From contig CAAGAX010000016.1 of NCBI GenBank assembly GCA_900767915.1, forward strand, positions 1 to 59,114: a stretch of DNA of 59,114 nucleotides, in the 5' to 3' direction. Positions 8,396 through 16,285 of the stretch are shown piece after piece. How positions within the stretch are numbered: the first letter of the stretch is position 1; every line of letters starts with the position of its first letter. The notes beneath the pieces are model-generated. The model did no database searches. It saw only the letters and a program-made list of their open reading frames with translations, and was not told where the DNA came from. Source of the DNA: Acholeplasmatales bacterium. Lineage in GTDB: Bacteria > Bacillota_I > Bacilli_A > Acholeplasmatales > Anaeroplasmataceae. The translations under genes were made by a program, and so were the position numbers.

Positions 8396-11279
8396 GATTT
8401 TTAAAAGAGTATTATGGGAATCTTTGTTAGTTGCCTCAGCAAGCTTATGTGTATTATCAATTGGTGTAACAAAAATTGCTGATAGTAAAAGTGGAACATT
8501 AAATGATGCATTAGGACTTACAAATTCAAATATTGAACGTTCAAATGATCCTGAATATCAATATTTCTCAAGAAATTATAGTGATAGTGAATATGATAAA
8601 TTAAAAGAAGAATACATTAATGTTAGTCAAGAGATTGAAGGAGAAGGACTAGTTCTTCTTAAAAATAAAAATAATGCATTACCTTTAAAGGCTAATGATA
8701 AGGTAAGCTTGATGCTGTCTGGTTCTTATTTCTTTAGCTATTCATCAAGTGGATCATCTAATGTTGATTCTAAAGCATATCAATCCTTAAAGGATTCATT
8801 AACAGCTTCTAATTTAAGTGTAAATGAATCAATGTGGAATTATTATTCTGGTGTTACAAAAAGAACCACTACTAAAATTAATGATATTGGCTGGGCTGAT
8901 ATTTCAGATGATGTAAAGTCAACATTAAATGAATATAATACAGCTATTGTTACTATTTCTAGAAATAGTGGAGAGGGCTCTGATATTAGAGCTGGTGGTA
9001 GTGATGGTAGGGGTGGATCTTATCTAGCATTAAATGAAAATGAGATTTCTGTTTTAAAGGGCTTATCAAATTTAAAGAAGGATGGATCTGTTTCTAAGAT
9101 TATTGTTTTATTAAATTCAAGTGCGACAATTCAAATGGACTTCTTAGAGGAGGATGGAATTGATATTGATGCTTGCTTATGGATTGGAAATGTAGGTACA
9201 GGTATTGGTGGTGTTGCTAAAGCATTAACTGGAGAGGTAAATCCTTCAGGTAAGCTATCTGATACATATGTATATAATAATTTCTCTTCACCTGCAGCTC
9301 AAAATATTTTTTTAGCGAAGAATAAAAAATTTGCACAAATGTATGATAGTAGCTATGCATTACAAGAGACTAATAGCTATGCTGGTATATATAATGAAGG
9401 TATATATGTTGGATATAGATATTATGAAACTCGTTATTATGATTATGTAACAAATAGAGAAAATACAGGTAATTATATATATTCTAATGATGTTGCTTAT
9501 TCATTTGGCTATGGCTTAAGTTATACTGATTTTGAATATTCTAACTATAAGGTAGAAAAGAAAAATGATAATTACGAAATATCTGTTACAGTTAAAAATG
9601 TTGGATCAGTAAGTGGTAAGGATGTTGTAGAGGTTTATCTACAAAAGCCATATACTGATTATGATATTGAAAATGGTATTGAAAAATCCGCTGTAGAGCT
9701 TGTTGGATACGATAAGACTAAATTATTAAATCCAAATGAGTCTGAAAATATTACTATTTCCGTTAGTAAAGAAAGATTTAAGAGCTATGATGAAAATAAG
9801 GCTAAAACATATATTCTTGAATCTGGAGATTATTATTTAACAGTAGCTAATGGTGCTCATGAGGCTAATAATAACATTTTAGCTAAAAAAGGTAAAACTG
9901 TAGCTAATACTGATGGAAGAATGGATAAAAATGGTAATAAAAGTCTTGTATCAGATGCTTTAAATGTTACTGATAAGCTAGATATAGAAACATATTCTAA
10001 ATCAACATATACAAATGCTAATATTACTAATCAATTAGATTTTGCTGATATAAATAAATATGATGGTATAGAAAATAAAACTACTTATGTTTCTAGAAGT
10101 AATTGGACTTCTACTTTACCTGTATCCGTAGGTAGTATAAAGGTTACAGAAAAGATGTATAAGGATTTACAAATTAATAAAGAGATTAAGACAAATGATA
10201 ATGCCAAAGAATCAGTATATGAACAAAGTAATAATCTTTCCTTAGTTCAATTACGTGGTAAATCATATAATGATGAAATGTGGGATAAAATATTAAATCA
10301 AATGTCTTATAGCGATCAAGTGACTTTAATTACTCAAGGTTATTTTACAACATCTCTTATTACTTCAGTTGGTAAGCCTAATACAAATGAATCAGATGGA
10401 CCTACTGGTATAGTTGGTTCTAAGGGTAGTTTATCATTACCTAGTGAAGGTATTTGGGCTTCTTCATTTAATGATGAGCTTATTAAAAAGGTAGGAGATA
10501 TATTAGCTGAGGATGCATTAGCTAATGGTAAAACTGGAATTTACGCAAATGGTATTAATATCCATAGAATGCCATTTGGTGGAAGAAGCCATGAATATTT
10601 CTCTGAAGATCCTTATTTAACTGGTATGGCAGCAATAGCTGAAATTAATGGTATACAAAGTAAGGGCGTTGTTGCTCATATTAAGCATATGGCTTTTAAT
10701 GACCAAGAGGATGCTAGAAATGGTATTAGTATTTGGTTAAATGAACAAGAGGCTCGTGAAATAATGCTACTTCCTTTTGAATTTGCTTTATCAAGTGGTG
10801 AAGGTATGGGTAATGCTCATGCTGTAATGAGTGGATTTAATAGAGTTGGTACAATATGGGCTGGTGCTTGTAATGAATTATTAAATAACATTATGAGAAA
10901 TGAATGGGGATTTGATGGTTATTGTATTACTGATATGGCTGAATCAAATGGTGATTTCATGACATATCAAGATGGTATTCCTAATGGAACAGATCTATAT
11001 TTAGGAAATACACGTGAAGGAGGATTATCTAGCTATCAATCTAATTTAACATTCACTTCTAGTATGCGTGAGGCTTGTCATAGAATTTTATATGTTGTTT
11101 GTAATTATAGTGCTTCTATGAATGGAATTAACGAAAACACTGTTTTCGGTACTAAAAATCCATGGTGGAAAACAACTCTAATAACAATAGAGGTTACAAC
11201 AGGTGTGCTAACAGCGTTATGCCTTGGTATGTATGCTTTTTCTTTAATTCTTGAAGAAAAGAAGAAACATAATATTTAG
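8382..11279 (+). CDS. Membrane-anchored GH3 glycosidase with reversed domain order, 965 aa
   Basis: Second reversed-order GH3. An N-terminal membrane helix (about residues 9-30) is an uncleaved anchor or signal. The GH3 C-domain (about 70-340) has acid/base candidate Glu198 in SRNSGEGSD. The FnIII-like domain follows (about 380-490), then the N-domain (about 640-910), with FGGRSHEYFSEDPY, Lys768-His769 in IKHMAFND and nucleophile candidate Asp851 in YCITDMAE. A second helix (about 935-957) ends the protein with EEKKKHNI. The catalytic domains should face outside, tethered at both ends. The motifs match the GH3 consensus better than those of the 1343-residue paralogue. It lacks that protein's Ig-like repeats and coiled coil. 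AAGGAGG lies upstream of the ATG. Confidence 0.88.
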   Translation: MKTNKIFKRVLWESLLVASASLCVLSIGVTKIADSKSGTLNDALGLTNSNIERSNDPEYQYFSRNYSDSEYDKLKEEYINVSQEIEGEGLVLLKNKNNALPLKANDKVSLMLSGSYFFSYSSSGSSNVDSKAYQSLKDSLTASNLSVNESMWNYYSGVTKRTTTKINDIGWADISDDVKSTLNEYNTAIVTISRNSGEGSDIRAGGSDGRGGSYLALNENEISVLKGLSNLKKDGSVSKIIVLLNSSATIQMDFLEEDGIDIDACLWIGNVGTGIGGVAKALTGEVNPSGKLSDTYVYNNFSSPAAQNIFLAKNKKFAQMYDSSYALQETNSYAGIYNEGIYVGYRYYETRYYDYVTNRENTGNYIYSNDVAYSFGYGLSYTDFEYSNYKVEKKNDNYEISVTVKNVGSVSGKDVVEVYLQKPYTDYDIENGIEKSAVELVGYDKTKLLNPNESENITISVSKERFKSYDENKAKTYILESGDYYLTVANGAHEANNNILAKKGKTVANTDGRMDKNGNKSLVSDALNVTDKLDIETYSKSTYTNANITNQLDFADINKYDGIENKTTYVSRSNWTSTLPVSVGSIKVTEKMYKDLQINKEIKTNDNAKESVYEQSNNLSLVQLRGKSYNDEMWDKILNQMSYSDQVTLITQGYFTTSLITSVGKPNTNESDGPTGIVGSKGSLSLPSEGIWASSFNDELIKKVGDILAEDALANGKTGIYANGINIHRMPFGGRSHEYFSEDPYLTGMAAIAEINGIQSKGVVAHIKHMAFNDQEDARNGISIWLNEQEAREIMLLPFEFALSSGEGMGNAHAVMSGFNRVGTIWAGACNELLNNIMRNEWGFDGYCITDMAESNGDFMTYQDGIPNGTDLYLGNTREGGLSSYQSNLTFTSSMREACHRILYVVCNYSASMNGINENTVFGTKNPWWKTTLITIEVTTGVLTALCLGMYAFSLILEEKKKHNI

Positions 11280-11338
11280 CTAGAAGGGTGTAGTTTTTAC
11301 ACACTTATAAATACTAAATTAAGAGAGGAGTAAGAATT

Positions 11339-11746
11339 ATGTTTAAAAAACTTATAATAAAGATTTTCATTTTCATTTTTTCTTTATTTTCTCCTATTAT
11401 AATTCTTACTTCTTTTGATTTAGCTATAAATAATGTATATAATGATTTCTATTATGCTGAACTTGGTAATATGTATAATAGATTAAAAGGTATTGATGGT
11501 AAAAAAATAGTAATTATAGGAAATTCTAATGTTTCCTTTGGTGTAGAATCTAGACTATTTGAGGAATTATTCAATGATGAAAATTCTTCATATTCTGTAG
11601 TGAATTTTGGATTATACGGAAGTATAGGAACAAAAGCTATGTTGAATTTAGCTAAAAAATATATCAATAAGGATGATATTGTCATTCTTGTTCCTGAAGA
11701 ATATGATCAATCTATGAGTTTGTATTTTTCTGCTAAAGAGATGTGA
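11339..11746 (+). pseudogene. 5' part of a broken SGNH/LRR surface protein gene
   Basis: Encodes 135 residues before an in-frame TGA (11744-11746). An N-terminal membrane segment (about 5-28) is followed by the first SGNH/DltD-AlgJ-like block, IVIIGNSNVSFGVESRLF, which has the GNS form of the GDS motif. VVNFGLYGSIGTKA and DDIVILVPEEYDQ follow. The intact paralogue at 12767 has the corresponding segments IVLYGGCNFAYGIYSPMI, NCGLNGEF and DDIFIHSPEQM. Reading simply resumes in the same frame after the TGA (YALDSNREMFNDLD), so the stop looks like a mutated TGG Trp codon. The start has AGAGAGGAG upstream. It may still be translated as a short fragment. Confidence 0.75.
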
Positions 11747-12553
11747 TATGCCCTTGATAGTAATAGAGAAATGTTTAATGATTTAGATTCTAAAGCAAAA
11801 GAAGCATTAATTGGAAATTATATTGATTATGTCTCAAAGAAATATAATTATAAAAATAATAATAATAAAGTAAATAATATGGGTATTTATTCATCTAAAT
11901 CCTTTGATGATTATTGTGATTTAGTTAATTATGAGAGACCTTATAATATTATGTTTAATGATTATGATGAGAATAATATAATAAATTTATCTAATATTTC
12001 AATAAATGATGACTTTATCGATTATATAAATGAATATAATAATGATCTTGTAAATAGAGGAGCTAAAATGTATTATTCATTTTCTCCTATGAATAAAAAG
12101 TCTATAAATAATAATCAATTTGAAATAGATAGCTTTTATTTTAAATTAAGAGATAAATTAAATTTTCCGATTATTAGTGATATAAATAACTATATTATGG
12201 ATTATGAGTGGTTTTATGATTCAAATTATCATTTAAATTATAGTGGAATGAGATTAAGAACCTTTTTTCTTGTTGAGGATTTAAAAAATGAATTAGGTAT
12301 TACTACTAAAACTAATTTTAATATGGTTGAAAAGCCAACTAAGCCTAGTGATGAAATTATAGGTGAAGGTGATAATAGCTATAGTGATTGCTTTATCTAT
12401 GAAAAAAATGATAACTATTATAAAATTATAGGATTAACAGAAAAAGGCTATCAAAAAGAAGAATTGGTTATTCCTTATCAGATTAATGGTATTTATGTTA
12501 ATGAATTTACTAATGATACATTTAGTTATAATAAAAAGGTAAAAAAATTGTAA
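11747..12553 (+). pseudogene. Middle part of the broken SGNH/LRR gene
   Basis: Continues in the same frame as the 5' part; the first possible internal start is ATG 11771. It carries the rest of the SGNH domain: YYSFSPMNKKS matches YFTHSPMNENI of the paralogue, and DSNYHLNYSGMRLRTFFLVEDL contains the D..YHLN catalytic Asp/His block shared with FDTDYHLNYYGAEIRT. It then enters a leucine-rich-repeat region (IIGLTEKGYQKEELVIPYQ). The frame ends at TAA 12551-12553, directly after a run of seven A. The LRR continues in another frame, so a one-base loss in the A-run is the simplest explanation. Confidence 0.75.
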
Positions 12554-12780
12554 TACAAAAAAATATAAAAAGAGTATATGATAATAGCTTTTATGGATGT
12601 GAAGCCTTAGAGGGTGTTTATTTATTACATGATAGTCCTTCAGCCCTTTCAGTTGGCTTTAATTTGTTAGTAGGTACTACAAGTAATATATATGTTTATA
12701 ATGATATTTTAACAAGCTTTATTAATGATTATTTTTGGGGGAAATATCAAGAAAGGATTTGTGGATATGAAAAGGATTAG
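12547..12780 (+). pseudogene. 3' LRR end of the broken SGNH/LRR gene, shifted frame
   Basis: Frame +1 from 12547 reads IVIQKNIKRVYDNSFYGCEALEGVYL, a clear BspA-like (LRR_5) repeat, and ends at TAG 12778-12780. Joined to the previous part with one extra A, it gives KKVKKIVIQKNIKRVY, a normal LRR_5 strand. The tail overlaps the start of the next gene by 14 bases, as expected for a once intact, coupled gene pair. The reconstructed protein would be about 480 residues: membrane segment, SGNH domain, LRR. No start codon with a ribosome site serves this piece on its own. Confidence 0.65.
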
Positions 12781-14563
12781 AGCTTTTTTAACACTTATTC
12801 TATTATTAATATTAGCTTCATGCAATCAAGATGGAAGTATTTATAATGTGAATAAAATAAGGGTAAGTATTATTGATAGTAATTTTTTTACAGCAAGCCT
12901 AAATACTAGCTTGATTAATTATAATACTGATTTTGAAACTACTTTGTTTATGAGAGATGATTATGTAGTAGAATCATGTAGCTATTTTAATTATGAAATA
13001 AGTAAAATTGATAAAAATAAATATAAAATTATTTTTAAAGGAATTAATAAGCCTACTAGAATAAAGATAAATGCTCATAGAAAAGATGGCTTTAATACCT
13101 TAAATGAGGTAATTAATACTTCAATTAAATATTATTATAATGATGGGTCTGACAAATATAAGCTTGAAAATTATCAATTATCATATCATATTAGACAAAA
13201 TACCTGGGCTCCTACAGATTTAAAAAGAGATGGATATACATTAAATGGTTGGAATACTAGTGCTGATTTAAAAGGAGAGCATATTGGTTTAGGTAGTAGA
13301 GTAACTGTTTATAATAATCAAAGCTTAACGCTTTATGCTGAATGGGTTAAGTGGAGTGATAGTACAAATTTTTTGTATCAAAGAAATAATGATAATACTA
13401 TTTCATTATCAGGATATAAAGGAAATGGAAAAGGTGAATATTTATGCTTACCAGAATATATAGATAATTATAAGGTTACAAAGGTTTTAAGCTCATTTAC
13501 AACAAATATTCTTTGTGGAAAAATAAATATAGATACATTAATTATTCCTAATACTTTTGAATATATTGAGGATTACGCTTTTAAAAATAGTGAATTTAAA
13601 AATATTTATTTTAGTGATAATTTAGCCTTTAGTAGCTATAAATCATTTAATTATAATATTAATCATTATTTTATTAATGCATATCAAAAGCCTAGACTTC
13701 AAAAGAATAATTATAATGTTAGATTTGCTGATAATATTGATTTATTGATTAAGTATCAAAATAAAAAGAAAATTGTTTTATATGGTGGATGCAATTTTGC
13801 TTATGGTATTTATAGTCCTATGATAGAAAATGAATTTAATGATTATAGGGTTATCAATTGTGGATTGAATGGAGAATTTAATTCTTTATTTCAAATTGAA
13901 ATCATTAGAAAGTATTTAGATAAGGATGACATTTTTATTCATTCTCCTGAGCAAATGAATGGATATCAGTTTATGACTATGCTATTAGTAGATAGTAGAT
14001 TGTTTGCGATGGTTGAAGGTAATTATGATTTATTAGCTATTGCTGATTTCTCATATTCTCCATTCATTATTGAGGCTTATACAGATTATAATGAGCTAAG
14101 GCTTAAAAATGATGAATGTGAATATCAAGATTATCCTGGTTTTTTTAATACTTATGGAGATTATCTAGAGGATAGAGATTTTTTTGAAGGAAATGAAAAA
14201 AATAGAGATATTTCATATACAGAGGGTTGGAAATATGATTTTAATCTTTTGAAGGATGATAATATTGCTCTATTAGGACGTACATATGATGAAATAGCTA
14301 AAATGGGAGTAAATGTTTATTTTACTCATTCCCCAATGAATGAAAATATAAATGATGATAATGTATATCAAACAGCTTCTAGATTTCAAGCTCTTCTAAA
14401 AAAGGCATTAAGTAAATATAATGTTTTAATCATTTCAGAGATTACTGATTATATATTTAAGGGAAGATATTTTTTTGACACTGATTATCATCTTAATTAT
14501 TATGGTGCAGAGATTAGAACTGAAAGGTTAATAAATGATTTAAAAAGAGTAGGTGTAATATAA
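12767..14563 (+). CDS. Lipoprotein with InlB-type repeat, LRR and SGNH acyltransferase-like domain, 598 aa
   Basis: Predicted surface-anchored SGNH (DltD/AlgJ-like) protein. The signal peptide has lipobox LASC. It is followed by one InlB-type repeat (YYNDGSDKYKLENYQ...YTLNGWNT...LTLYAEW), a BspA-like LRR_5 segment (LIIPNTFEYIEDYAFKNS) and a C-terminal SGNH domain (about 325-598). That domain has block I IVLYGGCNFAYG, where the usual GDS/GNS Ser position is altered (GGCN), then NCGLNGEF, HSPMNEN and the D..YHLN Asp/His block. ATG 12767 is preferred over the longer frame from 12725 because AAGGA precedes it and the lipoprotein signal starts there. In the broken upstream paralogue the SGNH domain precedes the LRR. 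It likely works with the MBOAT protein encoded next. Substrate unknown. Confidence 0.75.
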   Translation: MKRIRAFLTLILLLILASCNQDGSIYNVNKIRVSIIDSNFFTASLNTSLINYNTDFETTLFMRDDYVVESCSYFNYEISKIDKNKYKIIFKGINKPTRIKINAHRKDGFNTLNEVINTSIKYYYNDGSDKYKLENYQLSYHIRQNTWAPTDLKRDGYTLNGWNTSADLKGEHIGLGSRVTVYNNQSLTLYAEWVKWSDSTNFLYQRNNDNTISLSGYKGNGKGEYLCLPEYIDNYKVTKVLSSFTTNILCGKINIDTLIIPNTFEYIEDYAFKNSEFKNIYFSDNLAFSSYKSFNYNINHYFINAYQKPRLQKNNYNVRFADNIDLLIKYQNKKKIVLYGGCNFAYGIYSPMIENEFNDYRVINCGLNGEFNSLFQIEIIRKYLDKDDIFIHSPEQMNGYQFMTMLLVDSRLFAMVEGNYDLLAIADFSYSPFIIEAYTDYNELRLKNDECEYQDYPGFFNTYGDYLEDRDFFEGNEKNRDISYTEGWKYDFNLLKDDNIALLGRTYDEIAKMGVNVYFTHSPMNENINDDNVYQTASRFQALLKKALSKYNVLIISEITDYIFKGRYFFDTDYHLNYYGAEIRTERLINDLKRVGVI

Positions 14564-14808
14564 TGTATGAATTTTTTCTTAATAATTCAGTTTGCTTATT
14601 TATATATTTACTTATTATTTTAATATTATTTATTTCTATATTTTTCAAGAAAATAAAAATGTATTTTTTTCTTACTGGTTTAGCATTATTTGTTTTTGAT
14701 ATAACATATTTAATGCTATTAGGATTTGATTTACAAAAATGTAGTATTATTACAGGCATATGTGTAATTTTAGTATTAATTTCTCTTAGCGGAGGTAGAA
14801 AATCATGA
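14563..14808 (+). CDS. Small membrane protein, 81 aa, between SGNH and MBOAT genes
   Basis: Start overlaps the preceding stop (TAATG) and the end overlaps the MBOAT start (ATGA), so all three are translationally coupled. Three hydrophobic stretches are visible (about residues 10-28, 33-53 and 61-75), with the lysine-rich FFKKIK between the first two. No known family is recognised. In dlt operons a small membrane protein (DltX) lies beside the MBOAT gene; the position here is analogous but the sequence resemblance is not clear enough to name it. Confidence 0.7.
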   Translation: MYEFFLNNSVCLFIYLLIILILFISIFFKKIKMYFFLTGLALFVFDITYLMLLGFDLQKCSIITGICVILVLISLSGGRKS

Positions 14809-16274
14809 GCTTTAATTCTATTTCCTTTTTAGTGTTTTTATTTGTTGTTGTTTTAGTATATTGGCTATTACCACATAAATTCCGTTATGTTTTTTTATTG
14901 ATTGCATCATATTTTTTCTATATGTGTTGGAATTTTAAGCTTGTATTTTTAATTTTGTTTATAACATTATTAACATTCTTTTTTGGATTATTAATTGAAA
15001 AAACTGATAAAATTAAAATTAAAAGGCTTTATTTAATTCTAACCTTAATTTGTTGTTTAGGATTATTAATATATTTTAAGTATTTTAATTTTCTTTATAA
15101 TAGTGTAATTAATCTATTAAATATATTTTCAGTAAAGTATGAAAATAAAGTGTTTGATATTATATTACCTGTTGGTATTTCTTTTTATACATTTCAAACA
15201 TTATCCTATGTTATTGATATATATAAAGGAAAATATAAGGCTGAACGAAATGTTTTATATTATGCATTATTTGTATCATTTTTCCCACAGCTAGTTGCAG
15301 GACCTATTGAAAGACCATGCGATTTAATTCCTCAATTTAAAAGTGAAAAGAAGCTATCTTATGATAATTTCATTAATGGCTTTAAATATATTTTAATTGG
15401 ATTTGTTAGAAAATGTGCAATTGCTGATTTATGTGGAATTTATGTTGATAATACTTTTAGTAATTTAAGTGGAGCTAATTCTTTTGCAATAGTTATTGCT
15501 TCATTCTTATTTTTAATTCAGATTTATAATGATTTTGCTGGATATTCAGAAATAGCATTAGGTACTGCTAAGCTTTTAGGAATTAATTTATCTATAAATT
15601 TTAATTTTCCATTATTATCTAAAAGCTATACTGAGTTTTTTAGAAGATGGCATATTACATTAAATAAATGGTTTACAGATTATGTTTATATTCCTTTAGG
15701 CGGAAATAGAAAGGGAAAAATTAGAAAAATAATAAATACCTTAATTGTATTTTTACTTTGTGGAATGTGGCATGGTGCTAATTGGACATTCGTTTTATGG
15801 GGATTAGTAGCTGGTATAATGATTTCTATTGAAACTTTAATTAAAAAGCCTGTATTAGCTTTATGTAATAAAATACATATAAATATTAATTCTAAAGGAA
15901 TTTCTATTTTTAGAAATGTATTAATGATTTTTTTGTTTTGTTTTAGCTGTATTTTATTTAGAGCTCAGTCTTTAAATGAAATATTAATCGCATTTTATAA
16001 TATTTTTACTAAAATTGGATTTAGTAATAATTATTTTATAGATAGCTTTAAGAGTCTAGGATTAGATCTTAATGGCTTTATTTATATTGTAATAGCTATT
16101 GTAATTATGTATTTGTTAAAGTATTTATATAGTAATAAATTTGTTGATGAGGTTAAAAGATTTGATTTTGGTTATCTTGTTTTATCTATTTTTACTATTA
16201 TTTTAATTACTTTTTGTTGGTTATATGTTTGTTCTTTAACTGATTCTAGTGTTTTTCAATATTTTCAATTTTAG
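14805..16274 (+). CDS. MBOAT-family membrane O-acyltransferase (AlgI/PatA/DltB type), 489 aa
   Basis: Polytopic membrane protein expected to move an acyl group across the membrane for transfer to an extracellular glycan or teichoic acid. About ten hydrophobic helices are visible. Family signatures are present in order: LPVGISFYTFQTLSYVIDIY, FPQLVAGPIER, FFRRWHITLNKWFTDYVYIPLGG with His283, and FLLCGMWHGANWTF with the invariant catalytic His323. Length and motifs fit the AlgI/PatA branch (about 470-500 aa) better than DltB (about 400). The flanking SGNH lipoprotein and adenylate-forming enzyme point to a surface O-acylation cassette. The group transferred, acetyl or another, is not evident from sequence. 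Confidence 0.9.
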   Translation: MSFNSISFLVFLFVVVLVYWLLPHKFRYVFLLIASYFFYMCWNFKLVFLILFITLLTFFFGLLIEKTDKIKIKRLYLILTLICCLGLLIYFKYFNFLYNSVINLLNIFSVKYENKVFDIILPVGISFYTFQTLSYVIDIYKGKYKAERNVLYYALFVSFFPQLVAGPIERPCDLIPQFKSEKKLSYDNFINGFKYILIGFVRKCAIADLCGIYVDNTFSNLSGANSFAIVIASFLFLIQIYNDFAGYSEIALGTAKLLGINLSINFNFPLLSKSYTEFFRRWHITLNKWFTDYVYIPLGGNRKGKIRKIINTLIVFLLCGMWHGANWTFVLWGLVAGIMISIETLIKKPVLALCNKIHININSKGISIFRNVLMIFLFCFSCILFRAQSLNEILIAFYNIFTKIGFSNNYFIDSFKSLGLDLNGFIYIVIAIVIMYLLKYLYSNKFVDEVKRFDFGYLVLSIFTIILITFCWLYVCSLTDSSVFQYFQF

Positions 16275-16285
16275 AAGGTAAAAAG

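Noticed and set aside
11744..11746. TGA read as tryptophan (Mycoplasma-type code), suggested by the in-frame TGA in the SGNH gene
   Set aside because: ruvB, mutL, miaA, murB and others end at TGA in the right place, and no conserved gene in the window has an internal TGA. The same SGNH gene also has a frameshift, so decay explains it better.
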